Shown here one piece after another: positions 53,646 through 62,603 of a DNA stretch of 64,000 nt. This DNA comes from Halobaculum rubrum (GTDB lineage: Archaea; Halobacteriota; Halobacteria; Halobacteriales; Haloferacaceae), in assembly GCF_019880225.1 (NCBI RefSeq), contig NZ_CP082284.1, positions 620,001-684,000 of the forward strand, written 5' to 3'. The position numbers and the translations under genes are program-made. How positions within the stretch are numbered: the stretch's first letter is position 1; each line of letters starts with the position of its first letter. The notes beneath the pieces were generated by a model. The model made no database searches and was not told the origin of the DNA. It saw only the letters and a list, made by a program, of their open reading frames with translations.

Positions 53646-54190
53646 CACGGCTCGTTCTTCACGCCGATCACGTAGGCGATGACGTTCGTGACGACGTGCA
53701 ACAGCGGGGTCGCGACGAGGACGACCGCGAGGCGTTCGAGGGTAAACGTCTCGAACGTCCACGCGGGGGCGAGCACGAGCGCGAGCGCGAGCGCGCCGAG
53801 GACGAAGTCGAGCTGGTCGAGCCCGGGGAAGGAAGCCCCTCGCTCGCGACCCGACCGGCGCTTGAGGAAGGAGGCGCCGATGTCGCCGAGCATGGCGCCC
53901 AGCGCGAGTCCGAGCGCCGCACGCGGCGGGAACGTCGGCAGGTCGACGCCGGCGGCGGCGCCGACGGGACCGGCCGCCGCATTGAGCGCGAGCGCGAGCG
54001 CGACGCCCACGAGCGTGCCGACGGCGGTGCCGCGCCACGTCTTCCCGTCGCCGAGCACGCGTCGGCCCTCCCACGTCCGTCCGCCGTCGATCGGCGCGCC
54101 GCCGCCCGCGAGCACGGCGGCGTTGTTCGGGACGTACGCCGGCAGCATCGCCCACAGCGCGCCCGCGACGAGTGCGACCAGTGCGACCAT
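53642..54190 (-). CDS. carS: CDP-archaeol synthase
   Basis: This 182-residue membrane enzyme activates unsaturated archaetidic acid with CTP in ether-lipid synthesis. About five helices are present, with the family loop motif GDGKTWRG preceded by [10 protein letters not shown] and a later [17 protein letters not shown]. These are the marks of CarS (PF01864). It is divergent from putA across 157 bp. Confidence 0.95.
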   Translation of the reverse strand: MVALVALVAGALWAMLPAYVPNNAAVLAGGGAPIDGGRTWEGRRVLGDGKTWRGTAVGTLVGVALALALNAAAGPVGAAAGVDLPTFPPRAALGLALGAMLGDIGASFLKRRSGRERGASFPGLDQLDFVLGALALALVLAPAWTFETFTLERLAVVLVATPLLHVVTNVIAYVIGVKNEPW

Positions 54191-54347
54191 CGGGTACCGC
54201 TGGTTCGCGTTCGGTGTTAAGTTGGCGGGGTTTTGAGGCGCCTGCGTGTGGCGAACGGCGGCGACCCGACGCGATCGACGCGGCGGATGCCGTGAAACTC
54301 GAGACCGCGAAACTCAAGACACGCGGCCGGCAAGCGTTGGCATCGAC

Positions 54348-55187
54348 ATGATCCCGCCCATCGCCAGTCGCTTCGTCGCGGGCGAGACGCCGGCGGCGGC
54401 GTTCGACCACGTCCGCCGCGCCAACGAGGACGGCGTGCAGGTGATACTCAACCTCCTCGGCGAGCACTACCGTGACCGTTCGGCCGCGGACGCCGACGCC
54501 GACGCGTACGCCTCCCTGATCCGAGACCTCGGCGGAACGAACCTCGACGCCTGTGTCTCGGTGAAGCCCTCACAGCTCGGCATCGACGTCGGCGACGAGG
54601 TGTTCCGCGAGAACTTCCGGCGGGTCGTCGAGGTCGCCGACGAACACGACGTGTTCGTCTGGTGTGACATGGAGGACGCCGACACGACGGACACGACGCT
54701 CGACGCGTTTGAGACGCTGGCCCGCGAGTTCGACGGCGGCGTCGGGCAGTGCGTGCAGGCGAACCTCCGTCGCACCCGTTCGGATCTCGACAGGCTGGCG
54801 GACGTGCCCGGGAAGATCCGGCTCGTGAAGGGTGCGTACGACGAGCCCGAGTCGATCGCGTACACCGACAAAGCCGACGTGAACGAGGCGTACCGAGAGG
54901 ATCTGGAGTTCCTGTTCAAGGAGCGCGACGACGGCGTCGCCGTCGGCAGCCACGATCCGGCGATGATCGCGCTCGCGGCGGAGCTGTCGGCCGAGCACGG
55001 CGCCGACTACGAGGTCCAGATGCTGATGGGCGTCCGCGAGGACGAACAGCGCCGGCTCGCGAGCGAGGGCGTCGAGACGTGGCAGTACGCACCCTACGGG
55101 GACAAGTGGCTCTCGTACTTCTACCGTCGCGTGCGCGAACGCAAGGGGAACGCCCTGTTCGCCCTCCGGGCGGTCCTCGGCGTGTGA
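54348..55187 (+). CDS. putA: Proline dehydrogenase
   Basis: A 279-residue FAD-dependent TIM-barrel enzyme that oxidises proline to pyrroline-5-carboxylate. It has the monofunctional short form: FVAGETPAAAFDHVR, VSVKPSQLGID, WCDMEDADTT, VGQCVQANLRRT, IRLVKGAYDEPE, and the C-terminal YAPYGDKWLSYFYRRVRER with the substrate-binding Arg pair. The ATG at 54348 is chosen over a longer Arg-rich frame. Confidence 0.94.
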   Translation: MIPPIASRFVAGETPAAAFDHVRRANEDGVQVILNLLGEHYRDRSAADADADAYASLIRDLGGTNLDACVSVKPSQLGIDVGDEVFRENFRRVVEVADEHDVFVWCDMEDADTTDTTLDAFETLAREFDGGVGQCVQANLRRTRSDLDRLADVPGKIRLVKGAYDEPESIAYTDKADVNEAYREDLEFLFKERDDGVAVGSHDPAMIALAAELSAEHGADYEVQMLMGVREDEQRRLASEGVETWQYAPYGDKWLSYFYRRVRERKGNALFALRAVLGV

Positions 55188-55295
55188 GCGGCCGCGGTCG
55201 ACGCCGGAGCAGCGACCGCCGACCCCCAGCACGTGCACCGACGCCGTGTAGAAGGGCTGATATGGCCCCGTCCCGGAAAGGGAATCGAACGTCGA

Positions 55296-55940
55296 ATGTC
55301 CACGTGGAAGCGCGATTTCGCGAGCGGGCTGGTCGTTGTCACGCCGCTTCTCGTTATCCTCTTCGTCGCGAACTGGTTGTACACCCTCCTGTCGGCGCTC
55401 CCCTTCGTCCCGACGATCACCCCGGAGAACCCGGATCCGCAGTACCTCGCCCTGTACGAGTTCGCCGAGGTGATCACCGCGCTCGTGGTGTTCGTTCTGT
55501 TGGTGTTCTCCGCGGGGTACCTCATGCGGACGACCGCCGGACGGCTCGCCGAGGGGGTCCTCGACGACACGATCAACCGCGTTCCGGGGCTTCGCGTCAT
55601 CTACAACGCCTCGAAGTTGGCCGTCGAAACGGCCCTCACGGGAACCGAGGACCTCCAGACGCCCGTGAAACTGGAGCCGTGGAACGGGATGCGGATGACG
55701 GCGTTCAAGACCGGAAAGACGACCGACGACGGTCGCGAGGTCGTGTTCCTGCCGACGGCGCCGAACATCACCACGGGTTACGTCATCGAGGTCGATCCCG
55801 ACGACCTCCAGGAGACCGACGAGAAAGTCGAGGAGGCGCTCACCCGTATCCTCTCGGCCGGCTTCGGCGAGGCCGCCACCGGAGCGACCGCTCCCGACGA
55901 AACCGCCGTCGACGACATCGACGGCGCCACCGAGGACTGA
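55296..55940 (+). CDS. DUF502 family membrane protein
   Basis: The 214-residue protein has two transmembrane helices (about 9-29 and 55-78) and a cytoplasmic or external C-terminal domain. It shows the DUF502 blocks RDFASGLVVVTPLLVILFV, INRVPGLRVIYNASKLAVE, VKLEPWNGMRMTAFKTG and VVFLPTAPNITTGYV. No reaction is known for the family. The ATG at 55296 gives the standard STWKRDF start. Confidence 0.9.
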   Translation: MSTWKRDFASGLVVVTPLLVILFVANWLYTLLSALPFVPTITPENPDPQYLALYEFAEVITALVVFVLLVFSAGYLMRTTAGRLAEGVLDDTINRVPGLRVIYNASKLAVETALTGTEDLQTPVKLEPWNGMRMTAFKTGKTTDDGREVVFLPTAPNITTGYVIEVDPDDLQETDEKVEEALTRILSAGFGEAATGATAPDETAVDDIDGATED

Positions 55941-56040
55941 ACGCCTGGAGCGCCGCGCAGTCGGCGTTCCGCGTGGGCCGATCGCCTCTCCGCGTGGGTC
56001 GAACCGAACCGTGAAGTACGCCGCCGGCGGTGCTCGGGAC

Positions 56041-56517
56041 ATGCACGACGGCCCGACCGACGGATCCGACCCGATCGACGCCGCCCACGTCGACTTGCTG
56101 CAGGCGTTCATCGAGAGCCACGGCTTCCTCTCGTGGCTCGATCTGACCGTCGAGGAGCTCGACCGCGGCCGGATCGTCATGTCCGTTCCGTACGACGAGA
56201 AGCTGGTCAACCCCGGGTCGCCGGTCGGCTCCATCCACGGCGGTATCGCGGCGACGCTGGTGGACACCGCTTCCGGGTTCGCCCTGCGGTCGACGTTCGA
56301 CGACCCGACGACCGGGTCGCTGGCGACGACCGACCTCAACGTCACGTACCTCCGTCCAGCCACCAACGACCTCCTGGTCGAGGCGGAGGTGTTGCGCACC
56401 GGCGGCTCGATGGGGTTCACCGATACGCTGGTTTCCAGCGTCGCTCCCGACGGCGATCAGAAGGACGTCGCCGTCGGCCGCACCTCCTACCGTCTGTTCC
56501 GGGACGGCGGGGAGTAG
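56041..56517 (+). CDS. PaaI-type hotdog thioesterase
   Basis: A 158-residue single hotdog domain. NPGSPVGSIHGGIAATLVDTASG carries the HGG(x)n-D/E active site of the 4HBT/PaaI group (short form GSIHGGIAATLVDTASG), and LATTDLNVTYLRPA follows. It should hydrolyse an acyl-CoA in the cytosol; the acyl group is unknown. The start is the ATG at 56041; a GTG 30 bp upstream is an alternative. The next gene follows after 50 bp. Confidence 0.9.
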   Translation: MHDGPTDGSDPIDAAHVDLLQAFIESHGFLSWLDLTVEELDRGRIVMSVPYDEKLVNPGSPVGSIHGGIAATLVDTASGFALRSTFDDPTTGSLATTDLNVTYLRPATNDLLVEAEVLRTGGSMGFTDTLVSSVAPDGDQKDVAVGRTSYRLFRDGGE

Positions 56518-56567
56518 TCGCCCGAGCAATCCTTTTCCGCCGGCCCGTCGAACCAGCATACGATCGG

Positions 56568-57863
56568 ATGCACCGAGACGAGCCCGTCGAGTACGAGCCG
56601 GTGAGCGTGAAGGCCGTGTTGGCCGAGATGAAAGACACCGCGGAGCTGCTCATCGACCTGTCGTACTCGGCGGTGCTCCACGGGAGTCCCGAGCTCGCCG
56701 CGGAGGTGCTGACGCTCGAATCGCGGATGGACGTCCTCCAGTTGCAGGCGCGCATGAGCGTGATGATGGCCGCGCGCTCGCCGGAGGACGTCGAGGACCT
56801 GGCGCCCGTGTTGGGCGTCATCGGCGCCGCGGAGAAGATCAGCGACGCCGCGGGCGACATCGCGAAGGTCGTGCTCGAGGAGGTGGGGCTTCCCGACGCG
56901 ATGCGCGCCGCGCTGCCGGAGGCCGTCGAGACGCTCGTGCGCGTTCCCGTAGCCGACGACTCCCCGTACCTCGGGCGGACGCTCGAGCACATCAACATGG
57001 AGACCGAGACGGGCGTCCGCGTCATCGCCGTCCGCCGCGAGCAGGCGACCGGCAAGGCCGGCTGGATCACCAACCCCGGCCGCGACACGGATCTCCGGGC
57101 GGACGATACGCTGATCCTCCGAGGGTTCGAGGAGGGGCTTCGGGAGGTGTACGAGGCGGCCTCCGGGGAGCCGTACGAACCGCTCGAGGCGCCGGACCCC
57201 GCAGTCGAGGACCTCGAACGCGCCGTCGACTCCATCGTCCTGATGAAGAACATGAGCGAGCTCGCGGTCGATCTGGCCTACGGCGCCGTGCTGTTCGACA
57301 GCCGCGGCGTCGCCGAGGAGGTCGCCGAGCTGGAGGCGGAGGTGGACGCGCTCAAGTCGCGCTTCGAGGCGTGGACGCTCCGGGCGGCCGCCCGCGTCGA
57401 CGACCCGGTGTCGCTGCGGGGACTGGTGCACCTCGCGTCGGCGACCGAGGTGATCAGCGACGCCGCCCTCGAGATCAGCGAGGGCGTCCTTCGCGGGCTG
57501 AAAGCGCACCCGGTCGTCGCGGAGGCCGTCGAGGAGTCCGACGAGATCATCGTCCGCGCGGTCGTCGCTCGGGGCTCGGAGCTCGCGGACGCGACGCTCG
57601 GCGACCGGGAAGTGAAGACGGAGACGGGCATGCGCGTCATCGCCGTCCGTCGCGGTCGCGGGGACGCCGACGCGGGCGGAGACGGACCCGACGGCGAGTC
57701 GGCCGCCGCCGGCGACGGCGACGACGGCGGCGAGTGGATCGTCTCGCCGGGCGCGGGGACGCAGCTCCGTGCCGGCGACGTGCTCATCGCGAAAGGCACC
57801 CGCGCGGGCGCCGAGCGGTTCACGGCGATGGCCGGCTCCCCGCAGGAGTTCGACGGCGACTGA
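56568..57863 (+). CDS. Tandem PhoU-TrkA_C regulatory protein
   Basis: The 431-residue soluble protein is a direct internal duplication. Each half has a PhoU-like helical part (about 10-105 and 220-305) and a TrkA_C domain (about 120-200 and 330-420), with the phrase TETGVRVIAVRR / TETGMRVIAVRR in both. TrkA_C domains sense c-di-AMP or nucleotides in K+ transport systems, so control of a K+ channel or transporter is likely, but none is adjacent. The second TrkA_C has a Gly/Asp-rich insertion. Confidence 0.88.
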   Translation: MHRDEPVEYEPVSVKAVLAEMKDTAELLIDLSYSAVLHGSPELAAEVLTLESRMDVLQLQARMSVMMAARSPEDVEDLAPVLGVIGAAEKISDAAGDIAKVVLEEVGLPDAMRAALPEAVETLVRVPVADDSPYLGRTLEHINMETETGVRVIAVRREQATGKAGWITNPGRDTDLRADDTLILRGFEEGLREVYEAASGEPYEPLEAPDPAVEDLERAVDSIVLMKNMSELAVDLAYGAVLFDSRGVAEEVAELEAEVDALKSRFEAWTLRAAARVDDPVSLRGLVHLASATEVISDAALEISEGVLRGLKAHPVVAEAVEESDEIIVRAVVARGSELADATLGDREVKTETGMRVIAVRRGRGDADAGGDGPDGESAAAGDGDDGGEWIVSPGAGTQLRAGDVLIAKGTRAGAERFTAMAGSPQEFDGD

Positions 57864-57870
57864 CCCCGGA

Positions 57871-58293
57871 TCACGAGTCGCGGAGGCCGCCGTCCGCGAC
57901 GGAGCGATCGGCGGCCTCGTCGAGCGACGCTCCGCACATCGGACACGCCCCCGGGCGAGACGAGCGAAGCGTCGCGCAGGCGGAACACAGCACGAGGCCG
58001 GGAGCCCGGCGCGGGCCGTCCCCGTCGCGCTCCTCCGCCGCGGGTGTGCGCGCCGGCGAGGCGCTCGCTCGCGATCGGGCATCGTCGACCGCAGCCGTCG
58101 GGTCCATCCGCAGCACCGCGTCCTCCGCGGTCGCGCCGTCCTCCGCGGCCATCCGCATCGTGTGCTCGATGAGCACGTCGTTTCGGAGCCGGTCGAGGAG
58201 GCGGAGCAGCCCGAGAAACGCGAGCGTCGGCACGAGACACGCCACTCCCGTGAGGAGGAGCCGGACGACCGGGTCGGCCGCGATCCCAGCCAT
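57871..58293 (-). CDS. Membrane protein with C-terminal zinc ribbon
   Basis: A 140-residue protein with one or two N-terminal helices (about 7-33), an acidic linker, and a C-terminal zinc ribbon with two Cys pairs (LCSACATL and ACPMCGASL). Small haloarchaeal proteins of this plan are common and uncharacterised. It converges with the PhoU-TrkA_C gene with only 7 bp between. Confidence 0.75.
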   Translation of the reverse strand: MAGIAADPVVRLLLTGVACLVPTLAFLGLLRLLDRLRNDVLIEHTMRMAAEDGATAEDAVLRMDPTAAVDDARSRASASPARTPAAEERDGDGPRRAPGLVLCSACATLRSSRPGACPMCGASLDEAADRSVADGGLRDS

Positions 58294-58351
58294 GCGGGTC
58301 GATCACGTTCCACACGGGCTTGGCGGTTTCGGCCCGGGACCGACGCGCCCC

Positions 58352-58690
58352 TCAGGAGGAATCGCCGGCGCGGAGCGCGCGAACCGCCGCGATGACAGTC
58401 AACACGGCGGCGACGAACAGCGTCGTCGCCGACGCGAGCACGAACGCGAGCAGCAGGAAGTAGCCGTCCGGACCGAGCACGGGGTACTCGCGGGTGCCCC
58501 CGGCCGGACCGAGCAGTTCGAGCGCCCGCACCGCGTACACGACGACTGCGAGCGCGACGCCGACGACCGCCCCGACCGCCGCGTTGCGTTTCACCGACAG
58601 CGTCTCCAGCAACCCCGCGATCGGGGGACGGTCCGGACGCGACTCGGCGGGGTCGGACCGGTCACCGGCCTCGCGTGACTCCTCGCTCAC
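58352..58690 (-). CDS. Two-helix membrane protein, hypothetical
   Basis: A 112-residue protein with an acidic N-terminus and two hydrophobic helices (about 37-60 and 78-105) around a short loop, LGPAGGTREYPVLGPDGY. It resembles small haloarchaeal DUF7536-type proteins from memory only. Two GTG starts are possible (58711 and 58690); no ATG fits. Confidence 0.65.
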   Translation of the reverse strand: MSEESREAGDRSDPAESRPDRPPIAGLLETLSVKRNAAVGAVVGVALAVVVYAVRALELLGPAGGTREYPVLGPDGYFLLLAFVLASATTLFVAAVLTVIAAVRALRAGDSS

Positions 58691-58790
58691 AGTCGGCGTT
58701 GGGGCCCCCACCTCAAATCCCCGTCGCCCCGCGACGCGAGCGGCGAGCGCCGTGCACCGGTCCGGGCACCGAACGCCGACCCCTGGGGTC

Positions 58791-60152
58791 TCACGCGTTC
58801 GCGTACGCGGCGAACTCCCGGCCGCGCAGGAGGAAGAACGCGACCCCGACGAGGCCGACGACCGTCGCGAGCGTGAACGCCACCTCCGGCGAGCGACCGT
58901 AGATCCACCCGCCGACGAGGGCGCTCGGAACCGTGACCACGTTGCGGACGAGGTAGTACGTCCCCGTGACGCGGCCGCCGGCGTCGGCCTCGGCCGGGCC
59001 GACGATGAGCGCCTTGTGCGCGGGAAGCCCCGCGAACCGGAGCCCGGAGAACGCGAACAGCGCCGCCAGCACCGTCGCGTCCGGGGGCGCGAAGATCAAC
59101 GTCACGGGGAACACCGCGTAGACGGCGAAGCCGAGCGCGACCACCGGCTTGAGGCCGACCGACCGCGCGAGGCGCGCGACGGGCACCATCGTCAGGAGAG
59201 CGACGGCCATCTCGATCCCCAACAGGACGCCGAAGTACGCCTCCGGCGAGAGATCGCCGACGACGGGGAGCCTCGCGCCCACGGCGAGCACGTCGACGAC
59301 GACGCGCACGAAGAACACGTACACCATCCCGTTGGCGAAGCGGACCAGCGTGTCGCCGACGAGCAGCGGGCGCAGGGTGTCGGGGAGCGATCGGAGGTCG
59401 TCAACGACCATGCCGACGCCCTCGAACGACTTCCCGATGGAGTCGTTGGACGCGTCGTACAGCGCGAACTGCGCGACGGTGGCGATCCCCCCGACGAGCG
59501 CCGCCCCGAGCAACACGAGCCGGAAGCCCTCGGTGAACGCGGACACTGAGAGCACGCCGGCGACGAGCAGCGGACCGAGCAGGAACGCCGTCCGCCGGAC
59601 CGTCTCGGTGGCTGCAAAGCCCGAGGCGAGCCGGTTCGGCGGCACCGACTGCTTCACGATCGCGAAGGTCGCGCCGAGACCGAACGACTTCCACGCCTGC
59701 GAGAGAAACAGCCCCACAAACACCAGGACGACCGCGAGGTTCGTCGGCCCGACGGCGACGGTCCGGAACGGGTCCGCCGCCCACCACACGAGGAATCCGA
59801 GCGTCGAGGCGAGTCCGAACAGCGTGAGCGAGGTGCGCGATCCGAGCCGGTCCGACAGCGCGCCCCCGGGGTACGGGAACGCCGCCGAGACGAGGTTGCC
59901 GACGGAGCCGTACGCCCCGAGCGCGAGGCTGGACGCGCCCAGCACCGCGAGATACTGCGGGAGGTAGCGGCCGGTCGCCTGAAAGCCGAGGCTGAACGCG
60001 AACATCGCCAGCGACAACACGAGCACGTCGCCGGGGAGCGCTCGAAGCTGTCGGAACGCGTCGAACGGGTCGGGATCGCCGTCGTCGCCGGGGCTATCGG
60101 CGTTTCCGCCGGCGCGACCGGTGTCGGCTCCCTCGCGGCCGTCGTCCGACAT
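58791..60152 (-). CDS. MFS transporter
   Basis: A 453-residue protein with an acidic N-terminal tail and about twelve helices in the major facilitator plan. The loop 2-3 motif is GGALSDRLGSRT, close to the consensus GxLaDrxGrkr. An acidic cytoplasmic loop splits the two halves (about 220-235). Substrate unknown; drug or metabolite efflux is typical. The ATG at 60152 is preferred to a longer frame starting in the spacer. Confidence 0.9.
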   Translation of the reverse strand: MSDDGREGADTGRAGGNADSPGDDGDPDPFDAFRQLRALPGDVLVLSLAMFAFSLGFQATGRYLPQYLAVLGASSLALGAYGSVGNLVSAAFPYPGGALSDRLGSRTSLTLFGLASTLGFLVWWAADPFRTVAVGPTNLAVVLVFVGLFLSQAWKSFGLGATFAIVKQSVPPNRLASGFAATETVRRTAFLLGPLLVAGVLSVSAFTEGFRLVLLGAALVGGIATVAQFALYDASNDSIGKSFEGVGMVVDDLRSLPDTLRPLLVGDTLVRFANGMVYVFFVRVVVDVLAVGARLPVVGDLSPEAYFGVLLGIEMAVALLTMVPVARLARSVGLKPVVALGFAVYAVFPVTLIFAPPDATVLAALFAFSGLRFAGLPAHKALIVGPAEADAGGRVTGTYYLVRNVVTVPSALVGGWIYGRSPEVAFTLATVVGLVGVAFFLLRGREFAAYANA

Positions 60153-60317
60153 CCACGCTGTGTGCGAGCGGCGCCGGCAAAACGATACCGACGGGCGGAC
60201 GCCGCCCCCGACCACCCGTCACGCCACCCGATCGGCGACCGCTGCCGCCGTCGCGGACGGTCGACATCGGCCGGCAGAACCTGAATTACTTTACCCGCCC
60301 CCGAGGAAGGGATGTCC

Positions 60318-61664
60318 ATGGGACTATTCGATCGGCTCCGCGGGGACGACGATCCCCGAGTCGCGTTCATCGGTATCGACGGGGTGCCGCACTCGCTGCT
60401 TGCGGATCATCCCGACCGGTTCCCGAACTTCGCCGCGCTCGCCGACGAGGGGACGGCCGCCGCCATCGACTCGATCGTTCCGCCGGAGTCGTCCGCCTGC
60501 TGGCCGGCGCTCACGACGGGCGTGAATCCGGGGGAGACGGGAGTGTACGGCTTCCAGGACCGAGAGATCGGGAGCTACGACACGTACGTTCCGATGGGCC
60601 GTGACGTGCAGGCGACGCGCATCTGGGACCGGATCGCCGACGACGGTCGCGACGCGACCGTCCTGAACGTCCCGGTGACGTTCCCGCCCCAGCGCAACGT
60701 CCAGCGGATGGTCTCCGGGTTCCTCTCGCCGGGCGTCGACAAGGCCGCCTACCCCGACGACCTGCGCGACTACCTGGACTCGATCGACTACCGCATCGAC
60801 ACGAACGCCAAGCTCGGGCACAACGAGGACAAATCGGAGTTCCTCGACGTCTCCCACGAGACCCTCGACAAGCGGTTCGAGGCGTTCAGCCACTACCTCG
60901 AGCAGGACGACTGGGACCTGTTCTTCGGCGTCTTCATGACGACCGACCGGGTGAACCACTTCCTGTTCGAGGACTACGCCCGCGACGGCGAGTACTACGA
61001 GGAGTTCATGGAGTTCTACGAGAAGGTCGACGACTACGTCGGCGAGATCCGCAACATGCTCCCCGAGGACGTGACGCTCGTCGTCGCCTCCGACCACGGG
61101 TTCACCGTCCAGGACTACGAGGTCGAGATCAACCAGTGGCTTCAAGACGAGGGGTGGCTCTCCTTCGAGGACGACGACCACGAGGAACTGAGCGACATCG
61201 ACGACGACACGCGGGCGTACTCGCTCATCCCCGGCCGACTCTACATCAACCTCGAGGGGCGCGAACCTCGCGGGTCGGTGCCGGAGCAGGACTACGACGC
61301 CGTCCGGGACGAGCTGAAAGCCGAGATCGAGGCGCTCGAAGGCCCCGACGGCACGCCGGTGGCCAAGCGCGTCGTCGAGAAGGAGGAGGCGTTCCGCGGC
61401 GACCACGACGACATCGCGCCGGACCTGACGATCATCCCGAACCACGGGTTCGACCTGAAGGCGAAGTTCAAGCCGCACGACGACGGCGTTTTCTCGACTG
61501 GCCCGCGCAACGGGATGCACAGCTTCGAGAACGCGACCCTGTTCGTCGACGAGCCCGACGCGTCGATCGCCGACGCGGACCTGTTCGACATCGCGCCGAC
61601 GATCCTCGAGCTGATGGACGTGGATCACGCCCGCGCCGACTTCGACGGCGCCAGTCTCGTCTAG
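60318..61664 (+). CDS. Alkaline-phosphatase-fold phosphodiesterase/nucleotide pyrophosphatase
   Basis: The 448-residue enzyme has the metal site of type I phosphodiesterases: FIGIDGVPHSLL near the start, PPESSACWPALTTGVNPGETG with the nucleophile Ser/Thr region, TTDRVNHF and VVASDHGF later, and DIAPTILELMD near the C-terminus. No signal peptide, so probably cytosolic. Members remove phosphate or split nucleotide-diphosphate bonds; the substrate is unknown. An ATG two codons upstream (60312) is equally possible. Confidence 0.88.
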   Translation: MGLFDRLRGDDDPRVAFIGIDGVPHSLLADHPDRFPNFAALADEGTAAAIDSIVPPESSACWPALTTGVNPGETGVYGFQDREIGSYDTYVPMGRDVQATRIWDRIADDGRDATVLNVPVTFPPQRNVQRMVSGFLSPGVDKAAYPDDLRDYLDSIDYRIDTNAKLGHNEDKSEFLDVSHETLDKRFEAFSHYLEQDDWDLFFGVFMTTDRVNHFLFEDYARDGEYYEEFMEFYEKVDDYVGEIRNMLPEDVTLVVASDHGFTVQDYEVEINQWLQDEGWLSFEDDDHEELSDIDDDTRAYSLIPGRLYINLEGREPRGSVPEQDYDAVRDELKAEIEALEGPDGTPVAKRVVEKEEAFRGDHDDIAPDLTIIPNHGFDLKAKFKPHDDGVFSTGPRNGMHSFENATLFVDEPDASIADADLFDIAPTILELMDVDHARADFDGASLV

Positions 61665-61682
61665 CGCGGCCGTACGACCGCC

Positions 61683-62309
61683 TCACCCGAAGTTCTCGAT
61701 CTTCGCGTCGCTGGCATATCCGGCCGCCTCCAGCGCCGCGGTCGCCTCGTCGACGAAGTCGGCGAAGCCGTAGACGAACACCTGCTCGCCGTCACGGTCC
61801 GTCACCGCCGCCGCGACCGCGTCGTCGACGGCGCCGTCGGTGACGACGACGCTCGCGCCTCGCTCGCGCAGGTCGTCGAGGCGCTCCGTGTGGGCCGGCT
61901 CGTCGTCGCGGTAGACGACGGCGGCCTCGTTGCCCGCCGCGAGCGTGGCCTCCGCGATGGCGACCGCGGGACCCACGCCGGGACCCCCCGCGAGAACGAC
62001 CGCGCGCGCCTCCCCCTCGTAGTAGTCGTCGCCGAACGGGCCGGTCATCTCGACCTCGTCACCCTCGGACAGCGCCGCGAGGTGCGCGGAGAAGTCGCCG
62101 CCGTCGAGGCCGACGGTCGTCTCGTAGGTGTTGTCGGTGTCCGGCGAGGAGATCGTGTAAAACCGGGACTCCTCCTCGCCGTCGACGACGGCGGTGAGTC
62201 GCACGAACTGCCCGGGCTTCCCGTCGAATCCGGCGGGCGAGTCGAGCGTCACCGCGACCGTGTCGGGACCGACCTCCGTGACGGACCGCACCGCGACTGT
62301 GGCGTCCAT
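61683..62309 (-). CDS. Ferredoxin reductase-like FAD/NAD-binding protein
   Basis: This 208-residue flavoprotein has an FAD domain with PGQFVRL and SRFYTISSPDTDNT, a GPFGDDYYE loop, then an NAD domain starting VVLAGGPGVGPAVAI and ending in FVYGFADFVDEA. It passes electrons between NAD(P)H and a partner such as ferredoxin or an oxygenase. Its C-terminus lacks the usual Trp/aromatic stack. The ATG at 62309 is well placed. It is divergent from the korA-like gene. Confidence 0.9.
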   Translation of the reverse strand: MDATVAVRSVTEVGPDTVAVTLDSPAGFDGKPGQFVRLTAVVDGEEESRFYTISSPDTDNTYETTVGLDGGDFSAHLAALSEGDEVEMTGPFGDDYYEGEARAVVLAGGPGVGPAVAIAEATLAAGNEAAVVYRDDEPAHTERLDDLRERGASVVVTDGAVDDAVAAAVTDRDGEQVFVYGFADFVDEATAALEAAGYASDAKIENFG

Positions 62310-62603
62310 GGAGGCGGTTCCCGCGCCGGGTACCCGAAGCTGTCGCTTCGCGGCGCCGATAGTCGTCGCTCGTCGAACTCCGCTCGTACGCCTGTCGTCA
62401 CGGACCCACGCGGCGACGCCGGTCGGTGCAATTCCTGCCGTGAGGGAGACAGAACCGATCGATCGTCGGTCGAGTGGCCGAGAGACGGTCGTTCGATTCA
62501 ACGTTTATATAATTATACACCGTTTCGGAAATCAAAACGCCAAAAATTCGCACTCACCCCATTCAGAAGGCTTTTCCACCGACCGTGGGAAGGAGTTACC
62601 AGT
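62310..62603. promoter_or_regulatory. Divergent promoter region before korA-like gene
   Basis: A clearly AT-rich tract includes tttatataattat (62504-62516), a likely TATA box about 88-100 nt before the korA-like ATG. A Shine-Dalgarno-like AGGAG (62591-62595) lies 8 nt before that ATG, so this gene probably has a leader, unlike most here. No ORF lies in the 294 bp. Confidence 0.6.

Noticed and set aside
56011-56040. GTG start extending the thioesterase by ten residues
   Set aside because: The extension (VKYAAGGARD) is not family-like, and the ATG at 56041 leaves a complete hotdog domain.
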